Assembly (NCBI GenBank): GCA_038093975.1
Contig: JBBPTG010000091.1
Span: 43,758-107,757 of the forward strand
Length of the DNA stretch: 64,000 bases
Reading direction: 5' to 3'
Source of the DNA: Chalciporus piperatus
Taxonomy: Eukaryota; Basidiomycota; Agaricomycetes; Boletales; Boletaceae
Positions within the stretch are counted from its first letter, which is position 1, and each line of letters begins with the position of its first letter. Positions 33,505 through 44,988 of this stretch are shown here, piece by piece. The translations under genes were made by a program, and so were the position numbers. The notes under the pieces are model-generated. The model saw only the letters and a program-made list of their open reading frames with translations. It made no database searches and was not told the DNA's origin.

Positions 33505-35969
33505 TAGAGTTCACGAAATGATTTGGGTTCGAGGGATTATCGCAGAGGACCGAATAATTGGGATGTCAGGATCGTCGATATGCATTCGAGGGGGCGTATA
33601 TAAGTATCGGCGCTCAAGCCTCACTTGAAGGCTGACTCGGCTAAGTTCTGTCGGATGTGCCTCGGCATTACCGAAGGGGATAGTGTGACCAAAACTTTGG
33701 CGGGGACTTTGCAAGAAGCCTCCGCCGGAAGCCGATTACGAACACTGTCCCCCACATTCCTCGCTTACTGAATGAAGTTTACCACGACTGGATCGCACTC
33801 CTCCTCTAACAGATCTGGTATAGGGAGCCGGCATCTCTTTGCAGGACTCCTACTCCCTCTGCTACGCGGATTAAAGATATTTGGAGCCATTTAAATTCGA
33901 GGACCTCGCCGGTTGCAGTGGTTGAGGTCTGGCTTCGCAGTTCCATTTTCCATCAAATGAGGGACAACTCACTATTTTTGAATCGGAGCCAGGATTGTTA
34001 CGGCCCGTTTGTGCTGGTTCGCGCAAAAGTCTGACGGAGCCGTCAAGGAATCATCGAAAGAAGCCAACAACATCTACTCGGATGCAGATATCATTTTCTT
34101 CCAATGCGATTTTGTGAAGCGTGTGGCACCGGGCACCCACCAATATCCACAATTGTACCACCATCAACGTTCAACTTTCAAGGCAGGTCTCTCAAGCGGA
34201 ACGGTTTCCCCCCCGTGTAAATATGCCATGTGCGATGTTTTGACGGTACCTGGTCTGGATCTACTACTTAAAGAAGGCTAGTTGTTCCGAAGCGCCAAGG
34301 TGTCAATGATCCGCCTGGCAGTAGAATTTGAACACCCTAAAATCTGCACATTATTAGACAGATGAGTGTCTCTCTATCTAACTCCCTTTGCGGTCATTTT
34401 GCTGTTAGTGGGTTTCTCCGCCGGTGATCAAGCTCGAGGCAACAAAATGTGTATGGTGGTCGAATTCGGGCTCGTACTTGACTCGAGTATAGAGGGTTAT
34501 GCAGGGTGAGTGAGGTACACACTGGTGAAACGCCGTAGTAGCTCCTGGACGGCACTGCTCTTTCGATCCGGACACTCCATGCGCTCGGGGACCTTGCTCC
34601 AATTCCGTCTGCAAATTGATGGACCCACCACGCCTATTTCTCAGTTCTCGTGCTTCGTTCCTCCTCGCTGTCCGTCCTCCTCGCTGGACTACACAAGGTC
34701 AAAGCTAGTGAGGTAAGCGTGGTGTCAGACTCTCAGCAACCATCGATGCAATGTATTCATCGTGTTTCTCCCAAGGTTCTGAGATCTTGTACTTCGGGCT
34801 CGGGGAGGCTTATGAATCCTCGAAACTCCGCATACGCTCGCGGCGTTATGGCAAATTATCATATACCCGGGCGCTCTGCAGTGTTTGTCCTTTCTCACAT
34901 CCCTTCTCATCAACTTTAATTAACCCAGTGACTTCTTGACACTTATATCCCCGCTAAGCTAGCGGTTTCGCTACGATGAATTCTTTCTACACACCCATCC
35001 ACTGGCACCCACCTCCGACGCCGCTTCTTGGGTGTGCCAGCTATGCCCCATTGGAATTTTAAGAATCGCAAAGAATGAGATCTTAAGAATCACATCAACA
35101 GCTGCCGGTCACCCGAAGGTTCCGGAATTAATGTGTTTACCAGACTGTCGCCAAATTTCATTTTGTACATTCAGTAATTATACAGAAAGGTCGTCGGTGA
35201 TGCTCGAGAGAGCTCCCCAGTGACTTGATTCACAACTTAAAGATGCGACCCACCTGGACACGTTCGTAAAGGTGCAGCTGGGACTAGTCGAGCGGAGAAA
35301 CCGAGCTTTCTCCATACAGGGCGGTTCTGAACCATGCACACAGTTTCAGATATAACGATGGCCGACTCACCCTCAGGATGTTAACAGGACATATCATCCC
35401 TGCCTCACTGATCGGTATTGGTCGTTTTGTAACAAATTGGTTCAAGGGAGGAATCCAAATGTGTGATCATTGCCGTCATGAACAACCAGCGGAAACGCCC
35501 ATCCGATCGACCAATTTACAGGAAAGGTGCACGCACCTGGTCCTCATGATCCCCTGTCAGATCTTCGTCGAGTCATCCCGCATCACAGCGCGGGTTCTCA
35601 CTCTGCACAGCCGGTGTCGAGACTTGGATTCAAGTCGCAATCTGTGTATACCAGACTATCCAGCTGGTTAGAGGCCAGGAAAGTTCATCGGTATCGTTCA
35701 CGTTCCGGACATCTTGTGCTGATGAAAACCGTTGATTTTGTGACTTGACGTCCACATGCACCTTCGAAACGGAAACATGTGAGTCATCCCCCCATCAGCG
35801 CGTGTTCTCACTCATCGAGACTGAAATTCAAGTCGCAATCATGGCGGTTGATTGGGTTAGGATAGCGCGGTCGAAGGTTTACGGTAAACTGCCAATCGGG
35901 TGAGTGATCCTTTGGATTCCTGCCATTCAGTCGTTCGCGAATCAGACAAAAAGGGGGAAGACAAAATAT
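33505..35969. other. Gene-poor intergenic region; nothing recognised
   Basis: About 2.5 kb with short open frames on both strands and no family match, RNA gene or strong repeat that I can see. A similar short string (TTCAAGTCGCAATC) occurs near 35630 and 35830. Confidence 0.5.
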
Positions 35970-36042
35970 GGCCAACATGGGGGTCGAACCCAGGACCTTC
36001 GCGTTATTAGCACGACGCTCTAACCAACTGAGCTAGCCGGCC
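35970..36042 (-). tRNA. tRNA-Ile (anticodon AAU)
   Basis: On the minus strand 73 nt fold as a tRNA: acceptor GGCCGGC with GTTGGCC (G-U pairs allowed), D-arm GCTC/GAGC, anticodon stem TCGTG/CGCGA with loop CTAATAA (anticodon AAT), and T-arm with loop TTCGACC. A T-run just downstream on that strand (35965-35962) can end Pol III transcription. There is no intron and no encoded CCA. Confidence 0.93.
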
Positions 36043-36352
36043 CTGAAAGTGCAACTACTTTTGAATTATGTTCACCAGACAACGTTCAAATTTAGACCCG
36101 CCCAACCTGCTTCTCGATGATAGTCAAACAATATCACTCAGCCAACTGTCAGCTCAGTCATGAATGACTTTCTTTGACCGTTGAATGAACTGCATCGATG
36201 GGAACACTATGATGACGGCAAAGTCGCGTTTCAACCGAAACGATGGCTGAGTAAACATAGCATAGCACGAACGTGGAAGCATTAAAAGGGCTCCCTAGAC
36301 CCTGGCTTGGAGCCCCACTTCAAGTTGCCTTGATTCCCTTGTCCCCAGTGTG

Positions 36353-39300
36353 ATGGGCAATTCGGTCAGTCCTATCTCGAAACCTCAGCCGACCTCGATA
36401 CTCAAAATAAGATATCTCACAGATATCGCATGCGAAACAACTCGCAATCACGCGTATGGTCATTTTCTTTGAATTCTCTCTGAACTTATCACGAAAGCAC
36501 TATCAGGCGTCCAGGCAAAGGATGTTACCCTTGGCCTTCGACGAGTTCCTGTAGGGTTTTATGTTTCTGTGCACCATGATGGGGCCGAATGGAGGACTAC
36601 GAACAAGCCAGTGTTGATGGATACGGATGCTATCGAATGGGACGATGTCATTATTTTGTAAGTCACGTATCTCGACATCACTTCTCGGTACTCATGAGAC
36701 TTTAGACCGGAGAATACTTCTACAAACCTGCGTTTCAAGGTCGTTGCTTCGTTTGAGTTGTCGCCTACCCTCGGGAGTGGGGAACAGCTCCGTGAATTCA
36801 GCATCTCCATTGGAGATTTGATCGATCGAAGTAAGAAGACTCTCCGTAAGTGTATGTGCCTGAGCTTGCGGTGCACAAGTCCTCATAACTATGGAAAGCA
36901 ATTACTTTCTTAACGACAGACGGGGAAATTATTTCGTCTTGCTCCTCGATCTCCATCAAAGTGGAACGCGGACACTTCCAACATCCACAGGTGTGTCAGC
37001 AATATATCGTGAGTCACAGAGTATGCTGGAGTGCCTTTTTTACTGAGTAGTACCCCAGCTTGACTCCGTCATGCAAAGCCTCGCGGACATCACTGACGAG
37101 GGTCAAAACTTCCTCTTGCATTATCGAAAGAGTCAGAAGCAACAGTATCTCGAATTGTCGATCGAGCGATTCACACATGCTCTGGACGCATGTCCCTCTC
37201 ATAGCCCTTATTTCCCAGTTGTTCTATTCAACTTGGCTATGGCAAAGTTCATCAGTTGCCAGACCAACAGCACCAACGTTGACACAAACTTCGATGTCCC
37301 TATTACTCTGTTTCGGGATGCCCTGAACCTCCGTCCCGCTGGTCATCCGGACCGACCTGCTACCCTATTCCATCTTTCCATCGCATTCCTATCTCGCTTC
37401 AACGCTCACCGTAATCAACCAGATGTCAACGAGGTGGATGGGCTACTGTCACAGCTTTCGGAGCTCTGTCCTTCCCAGTCCTATGAACATCGCTCAGCGA
37501 TAATTGTACTCGGCATATTCCGGGACCCTCACGCAACTCTCGTCACACACACCTCCGATGGAGAGGATGCAGGCATGACTGCCCTCTCGCACCTTGAACG
37601 TTTCAGGGAGCTCGGCGAGATAACCGACCTTACCACTGCAATCGCATTCTTGCAAATCGTCGTTCAGTTCACCGCAGACGACGATCCCAACAAGCTCTTT
37701 TGGCTCATGAATCTCGCCATGTCATTGAGTATGCGATTTGAGCGCCTTCAAGACCTCGCTGATCTCAGCAAGTCGATATCCATTCTCGACGAACTGGTCG
37801 GACTATGCCCAGACGATAACAATAAAGCTGGTTTCCAAAACAATCTTGGATACCTGCTCCGGATGCGCTTCGAGCACCTCGGAGACGTCGCCGATATCAC
37901 GAAGTCAGTTTCGGTGCTGGAAGAGGCCGTTTGGCTTACCCCAGATGATAGGCCCAACAGGCTCAGCAACCTCGCTGCTTCGTTGAGGACACAGTTTGAT
38001 CATCTAGGCGACCCAGCCGATATCCAAAAGTCCATCTCCTTAGTTGAAGATGCCATCCAACTCACCCCGAACGGCCATCCCCAGAAAGCTCGCGCGTTAT
38101 GCACCCTCGCCACTTCCTTGCAAGCTCGGTTTGAGCGCCTCGGCGGGGACGCGGCGGACATAGACAGGTCAATTGCTCTCTTCGAGGAAGGGATTGGTCT
38201 CACTCCGGGTGGGCATCCCGACAAAGCCAATCGCCTAAATAACTTCGGCGGGTCGTTGCTAAGATGCTTCCAGCGTCATGGTGACATCGTTGACCTCGGG
38301 AAGTCGATATCTGTGTTGGAGGACGCTGTGCGTCTGACTCCAGATGGTCATCCTGACAAACCTGCCAGAACAGGCAACCTTGGCTCCACGCTCTTAGTTC
38401 GCTTCAAGCGCTTAGGGGACCTCACCGACCTTCAAAAGTCGGTCTCCCTTCTCGAGGATGCCATGGAGCTCGCTGAGAATGATCTGGAGAAAGTTTCCAT
38501 CATGGGACATCTCAGCGACGCATCGATTAATCGCTTTGGGCATCTTGGAGATGTAGCTGATATCGACAGGGCCGTTTCTTTGTGTGAAGACGCTGCACTA
38601 CTCATTCCCAAGAGCCATCCGGATCGTCACAATCACCTGGAGAACCTTAGTGAGTCTTTATGGAGGCGCTACCTCCACCTAGAAGACCCGCTGGACCTAC
38701 AGAATGCGATTTCAGTCAAGGAGGATGCCAATAGACTAGCACCCGACGGTCATCCTAGCAAACCTGCGATGCTTAGTTCTCTGGGTACACTACTGTTTAG
38801 TCAATTTGACCTCAATGGCGACCGTGCCGATATCGACAAGGCAGTTTCGCTACAGGAAGAGGCTTGTAGCCTTACCCCGGATGATCACCCTGACAAACCT
38901 GGAATGCTCAGCAATCTTGCCATCGCTTACTCCAAGCGCTTCGATGAGGCGGGTGAACCTGCAGACATTCAACATGCCATTTCCCGGTATGAAGAAGCTC
39001 TGCGGATGCTCCCAGATGGCCATTCCTTCAAGGCTGGATTTCTCAGTAACCTTTGCCGGGCCCTGGGTCATCGTTTTCTGCAGCTGGGTGACATGGTCGA
39101 CATTGACAAGTCGATTTCCTTGTCGGAGGAGGCCATACGTTTGACGCCAGAGTCCCATCCTTCCTGGTCCCTGAGGCTAAAGCACCTCAGCGAATTGTTC
39201 TCTCTTCGCTATGCCCGCTCCGGGGAGTCTGCCGATCTTGACAGGGTCCTATCCAGTTGTTCCCTTGCGGCACGCTCGTCCACTGGCACGTCCACTCTTC

Positions 39301-40973
39301 GTTTTGATGCAGCGCGAGGATGGATTACCGCAACTCGCCTGCTGTCGCGTAACTCCATCGAAGCGTACGGTACCGCGATTAGCCTACTCCCACATCTAGC
39401 GTGGATCGGGTTACCCCTCAAAGATCGTCACCGCGCGCTCATTCAAGCTGCCGATGTAGTGCGAGATGCAGCCGCGGCTGCTCTCGAGTTTGGCCATACT
39501 CAAACTGCTGTAGAGTGGCTCGAACAAGGACGTTCCATTGTCTGGGGTCAGTTTTTGCAGCTCCGCAACCCGTTGGATGAGCTGCGAGAAGCCTATCCTG
39601 CTCTTGCAGATCGACTTTATCGAGTGTCGAACGACCTGGAGAAAGCTAGTGCTCGCGAGCCCCCCGTGAGTCTCGGGCAGAAAGGCCACCTGGGTCCATC
39701 GCTGGAGCGAGACGCCCAACGACATCGCGCTCTCGCCAAAGAGCGAGATGCGCTTCTCACAGAGATTCAGTCCTTGTCAGGCTTTGAACATTTCCTGTTG
39801 CCCAAGACGTTTGGCCAGCTTGCTGCTGCTGCTCGTTCTGGACCTGTCGTCATCCTCAATGCCGGCCAGTGGCGATGCGATGCGCTTATTGCCACAGCGA
39901 ACCCAGATGATCTGGTTCATGTTCCACTCCCCAATATTACATATTCGCGAACGAGAGATCTGGAGAACATGCTCACCAAGGTGCTTGCGAGCGGTGGTCG
40001 GGAGGTTTTGGACTCGGACAGGGGAGCGAGACTTGTATCGCAGCTGAGCGCCAAAGACGCATTCAAGCTGATTCTGTCCGAATTGTGGAGAAACGTCGTT
40101 AAGCCAGTGTTGGAGAAGCTTGGATTCCTGGTATGTGAATCATTTGAAATCGAGCGTCCGTGACCGATGCGTATTTAGACATCTTACGAATTGCGTCACA
40201 TCTTTTGGTGTCCCACTGGACCTTTCGCGTTTCTTCCCATCCATGCCGCGGGCCTTTATGACGGAAAAGAGCCGGGAATCAAGGCATCCGACTTTGTGGT
40301 CTCATCGTATACGCCAACACTGGGAGCCCTCATGTTACCACCCCAGGACACTGCTACAGGAAGTCTTCGCATTGTCGCTGTCCCCCAGCCAGATTCAGAC
40401 GGACAGATCCGACTTCCAGGTGCACGCAGGGAGGTAGATCAGGTCCAGGCCATCATCGAGAACACGTCGTGCACGAACGTGTCCGTATCTCTCGTGAAGA
40501 GTACAGGGACCGTCGAAGATGTTCTCGACAAGATGAAAGACTCCAGCTGGGTTCATTTTGCGTGCCATGGCGTTCAGGACACCCTCAGTCCACTCGATAG
40601 TGGTTTGATGCTCGCAGACCAGCGCCGTCTCAAGCTGTCCGACATCATCAAGCTCTCACGTCCTCGTGGTGGATTCGCCTTTCTTTCCGCGTGTCAAACT
40701 GCAATGGGTGACAAACCCCTCGCTGAAGAGGCTGTCCACCTCGCAGCGGGAATGTTGCTCGCAGGATACAGCAGCGTTGTCGCAACAATGTGGTCCATCG
40801 GGGACAGCGATGCACCTGAAGTCGCCAAGAGCGTATATGAGCAGCTTTTCCGAGATGGGGCGGTGCCGGACGCCACACAGGCTGCACGAGCGTTGCACGA
40901 TGCTGTCGAGCAGCTTCGTCAGCGCGGTGCGCCGTTCAATTCATGGGTGCCGTTCATTCATATTGGGCTCTAG
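36353..40973 (+). CDS. CHAT-domain putative protease with C2-like N-terminus and TPR array
   Basis: Six exons join in phase: 36353-36458, 36507-36657, 36706-36845, 36899-36990, 37059-40130 and 40179-40973 (1,451 residues). The N-terminus (SILKIRYLTDIACETTRNHA, then RRVPVGFYVSVHHDGAEW) forms a C2-like beta domain of a kind that recurs in Agaricomycete CHAT proteins. Residues of about 250-880 are some 13 TPR-like repeats of 43-44 residues (RFEHLGDVADITKSVSVLEE type). The C-terminal CHAT domain has the catalytic histidine in SSWVHFACHG and the cysteine in FAFLSACQTA, and it ends FNSWVPFIHIGL. CHAT proteins are separase/caspase-like cysteine proteases, some of which trigger cell death in bacteria and fungi. 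The substrate here is unknown. The first intron has the less usual donor GTCATT. Confidence 0.92.
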
Positions 40974-41287
40974 CCTTGTAACGTTTATGGATTTCAAATT
41001 TGTTCGTATGAATAGTGGCAAGTACGTGCAATGTAACGCGACAGGCTGTAATGAAGTACCAAGCCCCAAACCGCTTCTCTCTGAGGGAAACGCGCTCAGA
41101 GTAATTAATTGGAGACCGCCGGGGAAGTACAACCATCAACTCTTCTCGCTGCCACTGGGCTGTTCTTCTTTCGCGGCAATAATTAATACCAACCGGCCCA
41201 CGACGTTCGTCCGTTTTATAACCCAAGTCGTCTGACCCCGAAGAAGACAAACCACCGACAACCATCGAGCCAAAAACAAAGATAAAT

Positions 41288-41360
41288 GGCCAGCATGGGG
41301 GTCGAACCCAGGACCTTCGCGTTATTAGCACGACGCTCTAACCAACTGAGCTAGCCGGCC
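41288..41360 (-). tRNA. tRNA-Ile (anticodon AAU), second copy
   Basis: It has the same 73-nt structure as 35970-36042, differing by one base in the acceptor stem (GCTGGCC instead of GTTGGCC, which pairs better). Loop CTAATAA gives anticodon AAT. A T-run lies just downstream on the minus strand (about 41276-41272). Together with the first copy it brackets the CHAT gene in the same orientation. Confidence 0.95.
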
Positions 41361-41937
41361 GTGCAAGCTCAGCTGTCTGATGATAAGTTGACGCCGTTTG
41401 ACTTCGTCCAACCTCGTCCGAGAGATGGATGGGGCTGAAGGAGATGGCTGGAGACGAAAGGATGGAGGGAGCCTGGGAGTCGAAAGCGACCTAATGCTCG
41501 GTGTGAATATGCTTATCGCCCGAGATCAGAAGGATGGGAAAGCGCCGAGAGTGCTGCGTCGCTGGAATGCGCTGTTGTGCCGACCCAGGCTCAGCCTAGA
41601 CTCGGAGAGCGACGATCAACCGCAGTTTTATCATCGTTTCTTTTTTCGCAGTATCTTCCGGCGTTCTTTGTCAATGTAACTACATTATTAACGCCAAGAT
41701 TCCTTTGCAAGTCGCCATCATCTACTGGCATCAGCTATGAGTCAGCTTGACGCAATTCAGATATACGAAGTCGGTAATCCGATCGTTTTGGGACTTACTT
41801 ACCATCCGAATCCGACTCCGCTGCACGACACTGTAATCCCTTGCTGCAGCTCCGAGTCCGAGCTCGTCCTTGACATATCATACCGCAAGGCGTTTAATAC
41901 TACTTTTGCATCACAACGACGATCTCCAGCACCCATA
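41361..41937. other. Intergenic and likely 5' region of the glutaredoxin gene
   Basis: No separate gene is seen. The frame of the glutaredoxin stays open upstream to an ATG at 41737, giving a possible 67-residue N-terminal extension without clear presequence character. The ATG at 41938 is preferred because it matches the usual family start. Confidence 0.5.
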
Positions 41938-42824
41938 ATGTCTAGCACCAACTCTCACGTCGTCACCTCTCCCGATCACTTCAAAGAACTGCTGTCAGCC
42001 GATCTGAACCGAGTTTCTCTGATCAACTTCTGGGCTCCATGGGCCGAGCCATGCAAGCAGATGAACGAAGTTGTTGCTGAGCTGGCCAAAAAGCACACTG
42101 AGCTTTTGATTCTACAAGTAAGCAACCCTACCCCATATGTCGTTCCGGACTTTCCGCTGACGATTTGACACTCGGTGACTGTTCGATGCGCTTTTTTCGG
42201 TTTATAGGTGGAGGCAGAGGAACAGCAAGATATCTCTGAGTCGTTCAACATCGAAGCAGTCCCGTCGATCCTCCTCCTTCGGGTCAGTTCATCCGCTAGC
42301 TCGTAAGGCAAAGACTGCTCGGCTGAGTTTTCTCTTTCAAGGGTCACTCCTTACTTGGACGAGTCGATGGTGCGGATGCGAAAGGTGTGACAGCATTGGT
42401 GGATCGGCACCTTGGCAAGCGACCGGTTGCCAATGGCCATGTCAAACCAGTAGAGACACAGGAAGAGCTCGAGCAACGTATGCATTCTATAATGCGGCAA
42501 AGCCCAGTTGTCCTGTTCATGAAAGGAGAGCCAAACAACCCTCGATGCGGATTCTCGAGAAAGGCGGTCAATCTGTTGCGAGAACAGAATGTGCCCTTCA
42601 CACATTTTGACATCCTGGAAGATGAGGCTGTCAGACAAGGTGCTGGGAATGTGTTAGATCTGCATTCGGATGCCCCTGACGCGCTTATGACAGGATTGAA
42701 GAAATTCAATGACTGGCCGACTTTCCCGCAGTTTAGCGTTAACGGGGAGTTCGTTGGAGGTCTGGATGTGGTTACCGAGATGATGACCACCGATGAGTTT
42801 GCAGACACGTTTCCTAAAGCTTGA
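41938..42824 (+). CDS. GRX4: Monothiol glutaredoxin with thioredoxin-like domain (Grx3/Grx4 type)
   Basis: Four exons (41938-42117, 42208-42282, 42342-42639, 42694-42824) give 227 residues. The N-terminal thioredoxin-like domain has INFWAPWAEPCKQMNEVVAE and AVPSILLLRGHSLLGRVDGA. The C-terminal glutaredoxin domain has SPVVLFMKGEPNNPRCGFSR, with the monothiol CGFS site, then VRQGLKKFNDWPTFPQFSVN and GEFVGGLDVVTEM. Grx3/4 proteins bind a [2Fe-2S] cluster with glutathione at CGFS and report iron status to transcription factors and cytosolic iron delivery. The third intron (42640-42693) is 54 nt and lacks stops, so an unspliced reading stays open with an 18-residue insert in the middle of a conserved block. 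Confidence 0.95.
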
Positions 42825-43718
42825 GTAGCAAAGGCAAAGGGAGGTCATGCTGAAGATGTACTTTGTGTGTGAATTGATCGTTATCGTAAATGGGAAAAAG
42901 GGCAGTGGATCGGTCCTACGCCCCCTTGGGCGAGACGGTTATTTGACATGCGTCTCACACGTGTCTTCTATACGACTCCACAATCAGGAAGGTGAATGAG
43001 AAGAAGTCCCGTCAGAAATGACCCCTTCCTGTGGCAATGTATGTAAGGATGTACTCGGATCAGTGTGTCTTGACATGAGAAACAGAGCTTGTGCAGACAG
43101 CATTTGCCACGCGGACACGATCATATCGGCTTTTATGAGGCAACGTGACGATGGATTTGGCTCAGATCGTGTAAGGTGGACATATGCGATATCGGATTCA
43201 CCCAGGGGAGCGAGTGAAAGTGACTTGGCCCACTCAGTTGTGGCGTTCCAGCAGCTGGCAATCACGCCCGGCTCACGGAGCCATGGACTTCAACCCCCAG
43301 GCAAGGTCCCGCGGTGGCAAACCCCGCGGGAGGATGAAAAAAAAATCATGTGATGCGAACTTGACCTCGAGGCTGCCCAGTGAGTGGGTTTGATTGTTAT
43401 CGGCTCCACAAAGGTCTGTAAACGGCTGTCACGCAAATGGAGATGGAGGGCTCTACCTGAGACACCCAAGTTCGTATCGGGTTCAAATGGCTCATATGGT
43501 CCGAGTTGGCAGTGCAGACGAGGACCTGTGGCATTAAGTGCTGTGGTGACGTCACCTTGATCGATAATTTGGCAAACAAATGCAAACAAGTCTCATAACG
43601 GCTTTCAGTACAGTTTCTCAGAGTTTCTCCGGTATTCTCTGGTCTTCGTTCCTGTTCTCCTCGTGGGTCTGTGGTTTATAAATTTCGAGTGTGATACTTT
43701 CGTACCTTCCGTGTCACC
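42825..43718. other. Intergenic; nothing recognised
   Basis: Short open frames only. A TATA-like TTTATAAATTT lies near 43676-43684, about 40 bp before the isochorismatase start codon, and may be its core promoter. Confidence 0.5.
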
Positions 43719-44315
43719 ATGTCCCGTCCACTCTCCAGTCAACAGCCTTCATGCCTCTCCTGTCGTGTGCTCCTCCTCATAGACGTCCAAGTGTACCTGC
43801 TGAGAGATCCAGAAGAGGGCGGTGTGCCTTCCGCTCACTCCATTCGCCGTAACATTCAGGGTGTCCTCGCCAAGGCCCGCTCCGAAAAGCACCCGCCCCG
43901 AATCATCCATGTTCGCAATAGCGGGGAGCCCGGCGAACCAGACGAGCCTCACACCCCTGGCTGGCAACTCTTCTTCCCACCACTATCGCACGAAAAGACA
44001 GTCGACAAGAAAAAGAACAATGCGTTCGCGGGTACTCAGCTGGGAGATCTAATCCCAACTAACGCTGAGGTCATCGTCGTCGGCATGCAAAGCGATTACT
44101 GCGTACGTGCTACTTGTGGCGCTGCGCTCGATAGAGGGAACGAGGTTATCTTGATAAGGGGAGCTCATGGAACCCTTGATCGCAACGAGATTTGGAACGG
44201 CGACACCGTTACCCAAGCCCATGTGATCGAGGCTGAAATAGAAGCCGAGCTCGAAGAGGCGGGGGTAAGCGTTTTGGAGATGAAGGACCTCCCTTCGCTC
44301 TTTACCAACCGATAG
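43719..44315 (+). CDS. Isochorismatase-like (cysteine) hydrolase
   Basis: A single exon of 198 residues. The family triad is visible: aspartate in RVLLLIDVQVYLL, lysine in the VDKKKNNAFAGTQL segment, and cysteine in VVGMQSDYCVRATCGAALDR. The cis-peptide region before the cysteine (EVIVVGMQS) is typical. Relatives hydrolyse isochorismate, nicotinamide or other amides; the residues here do not decide which. No signal peptide or membrane segment. It is intronless, unlike most neighbours. The TATA-like motif about 40 bp upstream is close for a eukaryotic promoter. Confidence 0.9.
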   Translation: MSRPLSSQQPSCLSCRVLLLIDVQVYLLRDPEEGGVPSAHSIRRNIQGVLAKARSEKHPPRIIHVRNSGEPGEPDEPHTPGWQLFFPPLSHEKTVDKKKNNAFAGTQLGDLIPTNAEVIVVGMQSDYCVRATCGAALDRGNEVILIRGAHGTLDRNEIWNGDTVTQAHVIEAEIEAELEEAGVSVLEMKDLPSLFTNR

Positions 44316-44988
44316 GTTGTGGTTCTTGGAGATTTGGGAGGGGACGGCACTCGGGTATTGGGGGACACAATCCGGTGGGTTATTGAGCATGGTTTTGGGT
44401 ACACGCGTGGGTACCACATGGATGTATGGTGAGCACCTTGGGGTGGATCGGGATTGTGAGACTTTCACGCGAACTAACTCACGCTTTATGATCAGACTTG
44501 TCGTTGTGGAGGTTTTTTCTTATCGAGAGCTCGGATGGACCTGGGTTATTAGTGGCATATTATTTTTCACCCCACTAAGGACTACGAATGCATGTCACTA
44601 TACAGCTGGTGCTTCGATATCATTTGGATTGTTTTTTATTTCCTGGATTCCATCAACGAGTTTGTCTATACATGGTATCTTGGAAGCGAAGTCCTTGCAG
44701 GACAGCTCGCACACCCTCAATTTGGGAAGTGATCTCAATTATAAAGTACTACAGGGATTCATAGGCTACTAGTCCATCAATGCCCGAGAAAGCATTGGTG
44801 GAAATGTGTAAAAGTCCTCGGGCTGCTGTGTTCTGAATCTGAGCGGGCATGACAGCAATGAGAACACGTGGGTATTCCAAATTGGAACTCTCCGGGACTT
44901 GGGTGTGACTCCTACTACGTATTCTCCTGGTAAGTCGAGATATATGCTAGATGTATTCTTCTCAACAATTACTTGAAGCCCAACGAAA
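44316..44988. other. Intergenic or unassigned 5' exons of the NOD-like receptor gene
   Basis: The receptor's N-terminal exon at 44989 begins after an intron (GTAAGT near 44931 to AAG at 44988), so at least one exon must lie here. I could not choose a frame or start codon with confidence. Confidence 0.4.

Noticed and set aside
41737..41937. N-terminal extension of the glutaredoxin from the upstream in-frame ATG
   Set aside because: It lacks mitochondrial targeting character and family members start near the ATG at 41938; kept only as a possibility.
42351..42808. Minus-strand frames opposite the glutaredoxin
   Set aside because: They are antisense shadows of the CGFS-containing exon.
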